Of a stretch of 64,000 nucleotides of DNA, positions 47,160 through 59,709 are shown one piece after another. The position numbers and the translations under genes are program-made. How positions within the stretch are numbered: the stretch's first letter is position 1; the number at the start of each line of letters is the position of its first letter. A model generated the notes under the pieces. It did not search any database and was not told the origin of the DNA. It was given only the letters and a program-made list of their open reading frames with translations. This stretch comes from Cyprinodon diabolis (lineage: Eukaryota > Chordata > Actinopteri > Cyprinodontiformes > Cyprinodontidae), in the NCBI GenBank assembly GCA_030533445.1, contig CM060066.1:33015235-33079234 (forward strand). Direction: 5' to 3'.

Positions 47160-48760
47160 TTTCTTACAGTGTCTTGTCTGCAAATGTGTCAATAATAATA
47201 ATTTTCTTGATAACAAAAATAGCACAACAGATTTTACTTTCACAAGTGGAGCAGTACAGCTATGGCCATGGTGTTCTGCTTGATTTATGCATATAAATAT
47301 CTTTATTATAATTATGCAGGGAGTTTTACAGATTATGTGGACACTGCAATGTAAGTAGAACAGGAAAAGAAAAACAAAAAAGGAGAAAAGATGAAAGAAA
47401 GAGGAGATAAGAAGGAGATAATGATAAAACATCTTCCTTCTGCTTCATCACCTGCAAAGAGAATAAAAAAAGAACAGCACAACCAACAGACATGGTACAA
47501 GACATACAATAAAACAACACGAAATTTTTCAACTGCTCCACTATCTCGTTCAATGTAGAACTGCAGTAGTTGTCAAAATTTTCAGTAATTTCCTTTATCT
47601 TCCATTTAGACTCTGCTGAGTTTCCATCGGGTTTTCCATCAGCATATCAAGTAGCTCCCTGCCACTCACCAACAAAATAACTGAAGAGACTGACATTCTT
47701 TTTCTCATCATCCTTGGCCACAGTTAATTAGATATACAGTTCAAACTCCTTTTTTTATTATGTTCATTTTTTGATCACATTATAAGACTTCAGGTAGAAG
47801 GTCTGTAGTGGTCTGAGTTTGTCCATTTTGCTACTGTTGGCTTATTCACTCAGATGTTAATCCTCACAAACTGTTAGCTGTTGCTGCCTTTAGGCATCTT
47901 CAACAGCTTTGCAGCAAACCATTTACAGCTCAAGCAACAATCCACTGAGTTGTCACCATGTTTAAATGTGGTTTCTTTCTAAAAACAAGCAGTCCATAGT
48001 ATTTCCTCTGCCCCAACTGTGCTGAAATGTATTAAACATAACTCATTCACAGACACCTGCTTGTTCTCCGAATTACTTAACTACACAGCCCCTGTTCGCC
48101 CCCTAGTAGAGGGTCTGATCTAAACATAGCACAACATTCTCACACGTTATAACAAACATGATCATAACATCATTCTAATATTCTAAAAAGATAAGAAGAT
48201 TAAAGGCAGAAACATAACTGGTCGCCTTTAGATATTCTATAAAAAACTTAAAGAAAAGTTATATAATTTATTAAGTTAATTATATAATTAAGTTATAGTT
48301 ATTATAGCAAGAATTTTAATCTATCTCTAATCTATTCATTGTTGAAATATTGAAACTAGATGTTTGTGTTAAAAAAGTGTATAAGACAAAAATAATACGG
48401 AAAAACAGTATGATAAAAATATGCCATTGAGAGGATCTTTAAAAATGTGTTATATCATTGTATGTCTAATCCCCTATTGGATGTCAGTGTAAGCCCTCTC
48501 TGATTTAGTTTCATATGTGTCTGTTTTTTTGTTTTTTTTGCTTGAACTGGTAGCTAAATTTTGTCTTCTCTGCTCTCATCTTGTGAGAGATTAAATTGAG
48601 CTTGTGTTGTGCTGTGCAGATGTATTTAGGTACATATAGTTATATCTGTTAATAGTATAAACTAATTCTGACACTTGAAGTGTTCACTCATTCCTTTTAA
48701 GACCAAACCTCCAACCATGTACCAATTATAATTCAGGATTACAAGTTATTTTTACCAGCG
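47160..48760. other. Gene-free stretch
   Basis: AT-rich; no gene recognised. Confidence 0.5.
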
Positions 48761-48764
48761 ATCT

Positions 48765-48835
48765 CCAACACTCTATGGGCGAAAGGCAAGGTATACCCCG
48801 GGCAGGTTGAGCACCAGGTATTGCAAGATGGTCTT
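48765..48835 (-). repeat. SINE tail fragment
   Basis: The words gggcgaaaggcaaggtataccccgggcagg match the 3' part of the SINE family at 40342-40605 and 43110-43435 in diverged form. The tRNA-like head is absent. Confidence 0.5.
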
Positions 48836-48839
48836 CCGT

Positions 48840-49745
48840 CCATGTGCCAAACCTGATCCTCCTTAGCTTAAGTGATAAAACAAGAAAAGGCTGCAGGACA
48901 GCAATTTAGCCTTCACACTCAATATTTGTAGCTACTTTACTCTGCGGTAACTTAATAAAGTCAAATAAGTTGTGTAAGTAGCAAAGGTATTTTGTGGAAA
49001 TAGGGAGGGTTACTTTGTCGCTTTTAACAGTGCAGTTAATTTAAAAAAAAGACCATTTGGAACATGCTTTATATAACTTAAATATCAATTCGGAAGATTT
49101 CTTCACAAACACCCCTCTTTTGAACAAAAAGAAACAACAAAAAAACATCTATAACTATGGTTGTGATGATGTAAAAAAACTGTGCATGGTGCTACTGTAT
49201 GTTCTTCTCTGAATACTTGCCTTTTAGCATCTAAAGTGAGCCTTTCGGCATCTAAGCTCATAGGAATCATACATTAAAAATGTCCCCCGGCAAACGCAGC
49301 CAAACAAAGGATTCTGTTGCCACCCAGCAATATCTAAAACCAAGTGAATACAATTCCAAAACAAAACCATAATTGCTTTCTGCCAATTACACCAATATTA
49401 CTAAGTGAATTGTTGGCATAGACAGACCACATCCCTCAGAGACAAATTTGACACCCGCCTCCCTTCTCCCCCCATCCCCTTAATCTTATGAAGTCCATAC
49501 ATACGGGTAGATCTAAGGGGTAGGGGTAAAGGGTGAAATGTGATTTATCTTTGAAATATAATTTACTCTTTGCTCACACTACATAATCTCTTTGGAGTTC
49601 TCCGACTCGGAAATTTTAGGCTAGATAGTTAAACCGAAAATATCAATAAGTTACCAGAATTAAAAGTTTTGATTCCAATCAGTTACAACAATTTAATTTG
49701 ATACAATTTAAATAATAAAAACTTTGAGAGTTTTTTTTTCTCATT
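48840..49745. other. Gene-free stretch
   Basis: AT-rich; no gene recognised. Confidence 0.5.
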
Positions 49746-49749
49746 ACTT

Positions 49750-50025
49750 GCTGTCAGCAGTGGATCGACTGCAAGAGTTTGCTCTGCATTCAAAGGGAGG
49801 TCAGTTCAAACCCCAGCTCTGGCTTTCAGTGTCGTCGTGTCCTAAGGCAAGACATTAAACCTGCATTGATTACTGATGGTGGTCAGAGGACCCGGTGGCA
49901 CCAGTGTATGGCAGCCTACCGTTTGTTAATAAGCCCCAGGGCAGTTATAGCTACAACGTTGCTTACCATCATCGATGTTTGAGTATGGACGCTAATGGGT
50001 GAATGACAGAATGTAGCGTAAAAGC
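49750..50025 (+). repeat. tRNA-derived SINE of a second family
   Basis: The plus strand has a tRNA-like head with a B-box-like cagttcaaacccc (49801-49815), a central part gtggtcagaggacccggtgg (49878-49898) and a later gaatgggtgaatgac-like part. This arrangement fits fish V-SINE-like elements with a conserved central domain. The LINE-like tail is cut short or lost after about 50025. Confidence 0.65.
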
Positions 50026-50029
50026 AAAA

Positions 50030-51145
50030 TTTAAGTACTAGGATCTTATTGTCAAAATCTACACAGGTATTTCCTGATTAAGTTAAGCCGTTCTTTATTA
50101 GGTAATATTAGTTATGATTAATAATACACAAATAGTTCAGATTAATTAAAATGTACTCAGAAAAACAACAATAGGTTATGCAAACTCAATATATCCGAGT
50201 TTAACAGAAAAATTTGACAAAATAATAAGTTTCAAATACTCAGTATAATTACCTTTCAGCTTTATGGGGAACCCTTGACTTAACTTGCATATGCAGTCTT
50301 TTTTTTTCTTGATTACTGTAGGTTTTAGACATGAAAACAACAGCTTGTGCACCCCTTAGAGTATTTATACTGTTACTTTAGATCATTCCTTCTTCTCCCT
50401 TTTTAGTTCCCTCTTCTCATTTAATTATTCACATTATAAATACGTGGATAAAGTAATTATCAACCGTTGGGGTGCATAGTTCAGCACAATTACACCATTA
50501 ACATGTCACCTTGGCTGCCTGCATGGATTTAGCCTCTGCCACTGGCAAGTGGCACCTGGACACTAATGAGTAGCTAGATAATTAGAGGTTGGCTTGATTC
50601 TGTCTCACTCACAAGCAAACACCCTGACATAAAATGCACATACAAACCTTATCCACAAATGTATCCATTGTGAGTAGAGATAAGAGTGCCTCTTGTTCTC
50701 TGTTTCTTGGCATGGTTGGGCTAGCTACATGTCCCTGTAGTTTTGCTGCATTAATGTAAGAGGTAATATGGCTTAATGAGGCTGTTTTATAAAAAACAAA
50801 AAGGGTACTACTGAACATTTGTTTTAAACTGTAATCACCTCACCAAGAGTGAGAGTAAACAACAGAGAACCACATATGACAAATGTTTATTACACAAAAC
50901 TTATACCGTCATTTCATAAGCTAGGTGATTATTGACACTGTCAACCTTGCGGTATAACTTGTCCCTTTCCTTTTAGCATGTTTTGTCTTAGGTTTTATAG
51001 CGGGAGGAATGGCTAATGGTACAATGCAAAATTAATTTAGAATCTTGTCTCAAACATGCCCACAGGAAAAAAAAAAGCAGCATCAAGGACATAAAAGTTG
51101 GGAATGATGAATCATCAAAGCATCCTCTACTTGTAAATAAGGTCT
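50030..51145. other. Gene-free stretch
   Basis: AT-rich; no gene recognised. Confidence 0.5.
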
Positions 51146-51150
51146 ACCAA

Positions 51151-51534
<384 letters not shown>

Positions 51535-51540
51535 TATATA

Positions 51541-53151
51541 CAGGTGCTGGTCATAAAATTAGAATATCATGAAAAAGTAGATTGATTTCAGTAATTCCAT
51601 TTAAAAAGTGAAACTTGTATATTATATTCATACATTACATACAAACTCATATATTTCAGATGTTTATTTTGTTTAATTTTGATGATTACAAATGACAACA
51701 AATGAAAATCTCAAATTCATCATATCAGAAAATTAGAATATTACTGAAGACCAATAAAAACAAAGGATTTATAGAAATGTTGGCCAACTGAAAAGTATGA
51801 ACATGAAAAGTATGAGCATGTACAGCACTCAGTATTTAGTTGGGCCTCCTTTGGCCTGTATTACTGCAGCAATGCGGCGTGGCATGGAGTCGATCAGTCT
51901 GTGGCACTGCTCAGGTGTTATGATAGCCCAGGTTGCTCTAATAGTGGCTTTTAGCTCTTCTGAATTGTTGGGTCTGGTGTATTGCATCTTCTTCTTCACA
52001 ATACCCCATAGATTTTCTATGGGGTTAAGGTCAGGAGAGTTTGCTGGCCAATTAAGAACAGGGATACCATGGTCCTTCAACCAGGTACTGGTAGCTTTGG
52101 CACTGTGTGCAGGTGCCAAGTCCTGTTGGAAAATGAAATCTGCATCTCCAAAAAGTTGGTCAGCTGCAGGAAGCATGAAGTGCTCTAAAACTTCCTGGTA
52201 TGTGGCTGCGTTGACCCTGGACCTCAGAAAACACAATGGACCAACACCAGCAGATGACATGGCACCCCAAACCATCACTGACTGTGGAAACTTTACACTG
52301 GACTTCAAGCAACGTGGATGAAGTGCCTCTCTTCTTTTCCTCCAGACTCTGGGACCTTGATTTCCAAAGGAAATGCAAAATTTACTTTCATCAGAGAACA
52401 TGACTTTGGACCACTCACCAGCAGTCCAGTCCTGTTTCTCTTTAGCCCAGGCAAGACGCTTCTGACGCTGTCTGTGGTTCAAGAGTGGCTTGACACAAGG
52501 AATGCGACAGCAGAAACCCATGTCTTTCATACGTCTGTGTGTGGTGGTTCTTGAAGCACTCACTCCAGCTGCAGTCCACTCTTTGTGAATCTCCCCCACA
52601 TTTTTGAATGGGTTTTGTTTCACAATCCTCTCCAGGGTGCGGTTATCTCTCTTGCTTGTACACTTTTTTCGACCACATCTTTTCCTTCCCTTCGCCTCTC
52701 TATTAATGTGCTTGGACACTGAGCTCTGTGAACAGCCAGCCTCTTTAGCGATGACCTTTTGTGTCTTGCCCTCCTTGTGCAAAGTGTCGATGGTCGTCTT
52801 TTGGACAACTGTCAAGTCAGCAGTCTTCCCCATGATTGTGTAGCCTATAGAACTAGACTGAAAGACCATTTAAAGGCTTTTGCAGGTGGTTTGAGTTAAT
52901 TAGCTGATTAGAGTGTGGCACCAGGGGCCATCAATTTTGAACCTTTTCACAATATTCTAATTTTCTGATATGATGAATTTGAGATTTTCATTTGTTGTCA
53001 TTTGTAATCATCAAAATTAAACAAAATAAACATCTGAAATATATGAGTTTGTATGTAATGTATGAATATAATATACAAGTTTCACTTTTTAAATGGAATT
53101 ACTGAAATCAATCTACTTTTCATTATATTCTAATTTTATGACCAGCACCTG
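51541..53151 (-). mobile_element. Full-length Tc1-like transposon
   Basis: A 1611-bp element is flanked by TA on both sides (51539-51540, 53152-53153). Terminal inverted repeats of about 202 bp (51541-51742 and 52951-53151) begin caggtgctggtcat and differ by only about two positions. Within each, the word aaaattagaatat occurs near the outer and the inner end, an IR/DR layout. The transposase between them is intact. All of this fits a recent insertion of an element that could still be active. It sits in a TA-rich site, leaving TA repeats at its right flank. Confidence 0.95.
51829..52833 (-). CDS. Tc1-like transposase, apparently intact
   Basis: The enzyme would bind the element's inverted repeats in the nucleus and cut and paste the element into TA sites. 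The frame is open from 52869; the start at 52833 (MGKTADLT) is preferred because transposases of this family usually begin there, giving 334 residues against a usual length near 340. The N terminus has two helix-turn-helix parts (TQKVIAKEAGCSQSSVSKHI and VSASRTTTHRRM) joined by a basic GRKRCGRKKC segment. The catalytic triad is D148 (MFSDESK), D238 (FQQDLAPAH) and E273 (NPIENLW), with 34 residues between the last two (DD34E). No stop or frame shift is visible. Subfamily not assigned. Confidence 0.93.
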   Translation of the reverse strand: MGKTADLTVVQKTTIDTLHKEGKTQKVIAKEAGCSQSSVSKHINREAKGRKRCGRKKCTSKRDNRTLERIVKQNPFKNVGEIHKEWTAAGVSASRTTTHRRMKDMGFCCRIPCVKPLLNHRQRQKRLAWAKEKQDWTAGEWSKVMFSDESKFCISFGNQGPRVWRKRREALHPRCLKSSVKFPQSVMVWGAMSSAGVGPLCFLRSRVNAATYQEVLEHFMLPAADQLFGDADFIFQQDLAPAHSAKATSTWLKDHGIPVLNWPANSPDLNPIENLWGIVKKKMQYTRPNNSEELKATIRATWAIITPEQCHRLIDSMPRRIAAVIQAKGGPTKY

Positions 53152-53159
53152 TATATATA

Positions 53160-54080
53160 TATATATATATCACCATGCTGAGGTGAGTAAATGAGACTAC
53201 AAAATAATAGGTTATTGCTGCTACATTTGAAAAGCACGTCTTTTCCAAAGTAGTGGGTGAATTACTACATTAAATATAATGTCTCATAGCAATCACTACA
53301 ATTCCTGAGTTGTGATCCTAGTACTGAGGCATTTGTTCAGAAAGGAAATTAATAGCTACCTTCCTTGAATAAGTTTCATGTTGAGACAGATATGTTTAGT
53401 ATCTGCTATCATTACGATAATAGGCACACCACCATAAGTGCAAATTGTACTATAAACATGCATGTAGTATATTGCTCAATAAATACTAAGACTAGTCCCT
53501 GCTCACACCCCAATGGTCATTTGATCATTTATTGTAATATCATAGCATTTAAAGTAATTGATAAGATATTGATAAGCTATAATTTAAACCTAAAACTCTG
53601 GCTAGGCTTTTTCCTTTTGTGCTCTCTGTTAAGCCATCCACACTTCAAGGCATCATAAATGCTCTACCTCACATTATTAATAAAAAGAGAGCTTCTCATT
53701 ATGAGACTCCTAATACCTACTTGTGTGTCATTGTCACAGACAAAACAACCAAGTTTATTTTATGAACGCAGCACGTAACAGAGCAGAATTGACACAGATA
53801 TAGCAGGATGGCAAGCTATAAATATGAAAAAGGAGCTACAGCATATGGGATAAAACAATAAAAAAGTTTCTATTCATCTTCCATATGTCTTTGAATTTGT
53901 GTAAATTCAGAATGACGTTTTATCATTAATCAGTACACCAAAAAATTCAAATATGTTTGTTTGTTTCTTTTTTGCAGATTGTAAAGTAACAAATGGCTTT
54001 AAGATGAGACAAGTTATGGATTAGTTCAGTAATAACTTTTTTTATGAAACTGATTAATTGTTCAAAAAATATACATCCAC
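53160..54080. other. Gene-free stretch
   Basis: AT-rich; no gene recognised. Confidence 0.5.
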
Positions 54081-54084
54081 AGAA

Positions 54085-54430
54085 GCTCTCGAGCTGCCTG
54101 TTTCCCAGCCATCTGTGCCAGATTATTCTTGAGCCTTTGGTGTTGAGAGTTCTCTGGCGTTTCTATAGTGATCTGATTGTCTGATCCTGATCTGTTTCTG
54201 TATTTGGACCTTTGAGCCTGCCTACCCCTGTTATCTGTTTGCATGCCTGTCTTCAGACTCCTATCGGAATATTAGTTAAAAGTAAATTTCTCCATTGTGA
54301 GATCAATAAAGTAAATCAATCAATCAAACAATCAATCAATTCTTCTGTGGACTGAACCTGGATCTGTCTCTTGACTTTGCCCCGTGGATTATCCTGTCTT
54401 TCTTCGTCAGCTTGGATGTGATCGTCTGTC
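54085..54430 (+). repeat. Unassigned repeat, copy 2
   Basis: The words gtgccagattattcttgagcc and tctgatcctgatctg match 22720-22860. A short tandem of aatcaatc/aatcaaac lies at 54313-54340 inside. No protein is encoded. Confidence 0.5.
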
Positions 54431-54704
54431 AGCTCTGCAGCCTTCTAGGCTTCCACGTCTAGAACTCTCTGGCAGTGACCGTTCAGTCAACCGAAAGTGT
54501 GAGCGGCTTTCTGCCAAGGCTAACTGGAGGTTAAAGGATATGAAGGCAGACATAGAAAAGGAACAATTTTCTCATTTCCATGTCAGAAAAACTAACAGTA
54601 AGTAGTTCCACAGACTGCTCTGTTAGACAAGTGACCTATGAGGCTGTTTATATGTCAGAAAAAGATAAAAGGGAGAAAAAATATCCTAACAAAAAAAAAA
54701 AATT

Positions 54705-55798
54705 CACTGTTGCTGCCTGCATGCTCTGTGTGAGGGATAGCTGTCCAGTCAATAAGCCATGGCAATCAGCTGTTTTGCCTTAGCTATAAAAAAACTTTGA
54801 ACAAATGTGAATTTGTAATCTGGTTGAATTGTCTCTTTAAAGGGCCTTGTGGTGACATGTTTTATATACTCTATTTGAAAAAACTGAATCTAACTGAAAT
54901 CGAATTGAACTTTAATATCAGAACCAATTTCTTTTTTTTACTGCTAAGTAAAATAGACATTAAGAATTCTCACTTATCTCAATATATAAGACCAATTTGC
55001 ATCATTTCTCAGTAAGTTATCAACTTACTTTTAAAAAAAGCTGTTAATGATTTCTTAGCCAAGACAAAAGGTAACATACATCAGAAAGAGAGTAAAGTAA
55101 TTAATAATAACATTATATCTTTTATTTTCTCACAGCAAGGACCGGACATTTATTATAAACAAACAGAAATAAAATAAAAAAAATCTATAGTCTAGCATAA
55201 TCTGAGAATGTGCTATAGCAACCACCTTAGCAACCAAATACTTTGACTGCTGCCAGTAAACCATTGATGTCACACCATGACATTTGCTTTAATCTAACAG
55301 CAGCTACGGTGACAATGAAATTATGATTTCATCCAAAAGGACACAGAGATGTCCTGCAATGCATTGCTCTCAAAGGGGTAGTGGGCTCTTTGATTGGCCT
55401 AAAAGGATGTCTAAATCCCTTTTTTGTCCCACAATGGGGATATTTATTCTCTGGATCTTAACCCATCCCCTTGGGGAGCAGTGGGCTGCCATTGTGCCTT
55501 GCCCTGGGAGCAGTGTGGGTTTAAGGGTCTTGCTCAGGAACCCAGAGTGGAGGGTGTGAGGATCGAACCAGGTATGTGCAACCTTCTAAGAGCACAAGCG
55601 CATTGCTTTAACCACTAGGCCATCAATCCCACATTGGGGTAAAAGCGGTTATTTATGACAGGAATGGTCCAACATTATGCTTCCAACATTTCACGGATGA
55701 CAGCTTACTGAAAATCATGAAGTCTTGTGTGTGAGTTGACTGTGATCGATCATAGTAGATCATAATCGGTGTCTGTTACGTGATTACTGATTGTGAGC
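54705..55798. repeat. Segmental duplicate A
   Basis: Homologous, with many substitutions and indels, to 57018-58722. Shared landmarks include caatcagctgttttgcctta (54766 and 57089), agcaaccacct (about 55218 and 57647) and atgcattgct (55359 and 58450). The first ~200 bp of the match belong to the teleost interspersed repeat, but the match continues about 900 bp beyond it. A SINE at 55440-55627 is present only here. Confidence 0.75.
55440..55627 (-). repeat. tRNA-derived SINE with 12-bp target duplication
   Basis: On the minus strand the head reads tggcctagtggttaaagca (A box) and the B box is ggttcgatcct. Flanks are cccacaatgggg (55428-55439) and cccacattgggg (55628-55639), a target duplication with one change. 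It belongs to the same family as 17455-17650. Duplicate B has no SINE at the matching place. Confidence 0.85.
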
Positions 55799-55799
55799 A

Positions 55800-57000
55800 C
55801 AAAAATAAACAACTGCAAATGAATTCTAATTTATCCCAAAGATGGTTCAGTTTTGGTCGTTAGAGATTCCTTTTGTTGGGTTTCCCAATTGGGTTAATGC
55901 AGAAAAACTGTACAAGATAAAATTATATGTAATTGATCAACTATTCAATTAATTCTAAATTATTTTCTTCTGAAACTGATTTAAAGCAATTATTTGAAGA
56001 ACGCAAAGGCTTTTGTAGTTCTGCAGGGCATGATGGCAAGTTTATAAGGAACTAATATATGTTATCTCGATATAATATTGTAAATTTATGTATCAAAACA
56101 TTTTTGCTTTGATTGCGGAATATAAAGTAAATTAAAGTGCTAACTTGGGTAATTTCAATTTTTTCTTTTAAAGGACAATATGTGAATTTTGACAGAGTAG
56201 CTATTTAGGCACCAGCACGGAGATACTTTCTCTTGTTTCTGAGGCTGTCGGATTAAATAAGCTCTGTAGGAATGACAACTGCGTCTCCCCGAGACAGCCC
56301 GGGTAAAGCATGATACAGAAGATTCAAAGTGACAGAGAAGGGGCTGATTTAGACTCTCCCCAGCCCAGATGAGAGATGGTTTTTATCTGCTGAGTGGACC
56401 TCAACATCTGCTCCTGATGAAAGAAGAGATTAGACAGGATTGGAAAACAAAGGAAACAGAAGGCATGCAAAGTAGCAACAACACTAATTCATTTTGATGT
56501 GTTGGTTAACTCAGTTGGGCAACATGTCAACAGTTACTGTGTGTGGGGTTGGCATAAATACTTTTCAAGGAAGGAAGTCTTTTTCCCCATCATTATTTTA
56601 TATCACATCTAAATTAGTGGCATCCCAGTGACAGCAATATAGATCCCATTAAAAACTGTAAGTCAACTGAACAGTTCTGCTTTATTATATCTCTATCCTC
56701 CTATTTTGCACTATTTGTTAGTTCAACCTCCAACTTTATGCTCTCTCTGCTTATCTCGCAAATGTAGCTTCTTCTAGTCTTTTCCTGCCACCCTGGAGAG
56801 AAATATCTGCTGGGCTGATGCTGCCAACACCTTTGATCATAGATGATAGAGGTGTGCCTTTTTTCAGTGCTTGGTTTTGTCTCTCTCTTAGATATAGCCA
56901 TGGGCTCAGCTTTTACCGTGTGCTCTCTTTCATTCCAATGACTGGCTATAGCTGACAGATAGCCGCTCACACTAACCATGGTTCTCCTTGAGGTTTCTTC
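55800..57000. other. Stretch between duplicates, no gene
   Basis: No gene recognised. From about 56960 it enters the teleost interspersed repeat (gccgctcacactaacc, then gaggtttcttcctgtt). Confidence 0.5.
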
Positions 57001-57534
57001 CTGTTAAAATAAAGTCTTTCCTCTCCACTGTTGCTGCATGCAAGCTCTGTGTGAGGAAGTTGTTGAGTCATGAGTGGATGCAATCAGCTGTTTTGCCTTA
57101 GCAATAAAAACTTTAAACCAGTTACTTCATGATCTGGTTGAATTGTCTCCGTAAAGGGCCTTGTGATGACGTGTTATACATTAGCTCTATATGAAAAAAA
57201 AGAATCTAACTGAAATTTAATTGAACTGTAATGTCAGAACAAAATTATTTATTAGTGTTAAGTAAAATAGACTTTAAGAATTCTGACTTATGTCATTATA
57301 TCAAACCAATTTGCATCTTTTATCTGTTAGTGATAACATACTTCTAAAAAAGGTGTTAATGATTTATTAGCCGAAACATAAGGTCACATACACAGGAAAG
57401 AGAGTAAAATAATTAATAAGATATTTTAATGTTAATATTTGTTATATTTTTTCACAACAAGGACTGGAGATGCAAAAAAAATAAAGAAATAAAAAAAATC
57501 TACGTGTATACACACACATATATGTATATTTATA

Positions 57535-57537
<3 letters not shown>

Positions 57538-57624
<87 letters not shown>
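57538..57624. repeat. (TA)n microsatellite, about 87 bp
   Basis: Long TA tract inside duplicate B. The matching place in duplicate A (about 55190) is not repetitive. Confidence 0.95.
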
Positions 57625-57628
<4 letters not shown>

Positions 57629-57781
57629 AATCTGAGAATGTGCCATAGCAACCACCTTTGCAACCGAATGCTTCGGCTGCAGCCACTACACCACTGACCT
57701 CTCACCAGGACATTAGCTCTAATCTAACAGCAGCTACAGTGACCGTGTTTGGTTGATATCTGAGAAATTCTAATTTCATCC

Positions 57782-58421
57782 TGATATATATGGATCATAT
57801 ATTTTATGTTCTTTGAAAATAATACAAGTTTTGTATCACAAATGAAGCACTCTTATTACCTAAGCACTTTCATTATTTAAGTTATTGTTTCCTTGAGAGC
57901 ATGATATAATTTGTTTTTGTACTCACGAGCTCTCGGTGCCATGCTCTGACCATGATGTAATTTGTTGTTGGTTTCGGTTTTCCACGAGCCCTGGGTGGGA
58001 TTGGGGGGTGCCCGAAACATATTTTGGTTTCTGTAATCTTGCACTCCAGGTGAGAGAGGGAGCGATCGCTTTTCCTGATTGGGTGAAAGATTTTCCTTTG
58101 CAGTTTGGCATGAATGACAGGTGGCGGTTGGCACTGGCAGAGTCTGTTAGGGTTGCGTACTAAGGCCTAGCTGCGCAGGTTGCTGCCCTGCTGGGGTCTA
58201 CTGGCTCTCCAATCCTTTGTGTCACGGTAAGTGGAACAATATAATTTGTATTGGAACAATATAATTTGTATTCAGCACCGTGCCTTGATAGATGTGCTTG
58301 CGTTGCTGTTTTCTGTGGCGGAATAAAACGACACATTTTACTCTAGCAGAAACAGTGTGTGTGTTCTGTGTGTCATCTTTATTACCGTCTCATCCCGATC
58401 CTGCCTAAATTTCATAATACA
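57782..58421 (+). mobile_element. Probable solo LTR
   Basis: A 640-bp insertion relative to duplicate A begins TG and ends CA. Flanks are catcc (57777-57781) and tatcc (58422-58426), a 5-bp duplication with one change. AATAAA occurs near 58322, and a 20-bp unit is repeated in tandem at about 58232-58271. No coding frame is present. These traits fit a solo LTR left by recombination between two LTRs; the retroelement family is unknown. Confidence 0.6.
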
Positions 58422-58775
58422 TATCCAAAATGACATGGAAATGTGTTGCAATGCATTGCTTTCAAAAGGGTGGTGGGCTCTTTGGTTACCCTAACGGGAA
58501 GTCTAGACTACGGATTTCGACAAGATTTGTACTACGTACGAAGCGACTGTATTGGGAGCGGTTATGCTACCAACATTTAACGAAGGAAAGCTTCCTGAAA
58601 CTTGTGAAATATCGACTTGAATTTTCGAAAGTCTAAAAATCATGACTTGTGTGTGAGTTTACAGTGACCGATCATTGGTTGTGACTGAAAATCAGTGTCT
58701 GTTACATGATAAGTGATTGTGAGCAGAATTTCATCATCTAGTGTCCATATTAAGGTCTACCCACATCTACAGTAA

Positions 58776-58906
58776 TGATTAATTTCAATTAAGTTTATTT
58801 ATATAGTGCCAATTAACAACACATGTCATCGTAATGCACTTTACAGAGACAATTTAACCAGATCATACAGTCAGATTGGTTCAAAGTCATTTAGTCGAAT
58901 CCTGAT
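58776..58906 (-). repeat. Tail fragment of the teleost interspersed repeat
   Basis: Plus-strand text ttaagtttatttatatagtgcc and cactttacagagacaattt match the minus-strand tail of copies at 19363 and 45173. The solo LTR at 58907 is inserted in it. Confidence 0.55.
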
Positions 58907-59702
58907 TGTTGGGATCCTGAGGCTTGCCCACCAGAGCGCGCCGAGGATCCCCTCCGGATTGTCTGTTCACCGGTTTGGTTCTGGAGATCCACCTTTCTCC
59001 AGCAGAGAGCGCCCTGGGTCTCCTGAGATGAAGCCACCTACACATCTGCAGCTCATCCACCTGATTAGGAGACCAGCTTTATAAGCAGCGGCCAGACCTG
59101 TCTTCAGTGCCAGAGTGTTGCCAAGTTTTGGTTAGCGGAACCTGAGCCTCAGCCAGATTTTTGAATTTCAGTCTACTCTGGAGAGTAACCTGATTCTAAC
59201 CAGTCTTTGTCTTCTCTGCTCATAGGAAAACCCGTTTGAAGCCTGTAGCTCTGGAGGAGTTCATGTCAGGAAACCTGCCTGTCTACCCAGAGAAGCCAAT
59301 CTGAAGATCCTCAGTCTGTGTCTCCTGGTTAGTTCTCTGGAGAGAACTAGGAGAACCACTCAAGGTCTGAACCTCGCTAGTCTGAAGCTGAACTCTGTCG
59401 TTGCTAGGCTCTCTGCTGAACCCACAGCCTCTGGACCCAACCGTTTCCCTCACTCCACCGTTCAGTCTGAACCTCATCAGGTACAAATCTGAATCAAGAC
59501 TCTATCTGGATATCACTGTTACCTGGCTAACCAAACAAACACCTCTCTGCAGATTACTCTGTGAAACCAGTCCCGGACCAGTACCAGAACCATTGCAAAC
59601 TTTACCCTGTGTGTGTATTTTACCTTAATAAACTGTTGAACTTTTCCCCCGGACTCCATGGTGTGTTCTGCATATGGGTTTAATCAGAAAGCCTTCATGA
59701 CA
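58907..59702 (+). mobile_element. Solo LTR with 5-bp target duplication
   Basis: The 796-bp sequence begins tgttgggatcc and ends ttcatgaca, flanked by ctgat at 58902-58906 and 59703-59707. A TATA-like tttataagcag lies near 59078 and AATAAA near 59627, the order expected for promoter and polyadenylation signal in an LTR. It is GC-richer than its surroundings. No internal retroelement sequence remains on either side. Confidence 0.85.
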
Positions 59703-59709
59703 CTGATGT

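Larger units (their letters stand above)
57018..58722. repeat. Segmental duplicate B
   Basis: Counterpart of 54705-55798 in the same orientation. It contains a (TA)n tract (about 57538-57624) and a ~640-bp insertion (57782-58421), both absent from duplicate A, which explains its greater length. Confidence 0.75.
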
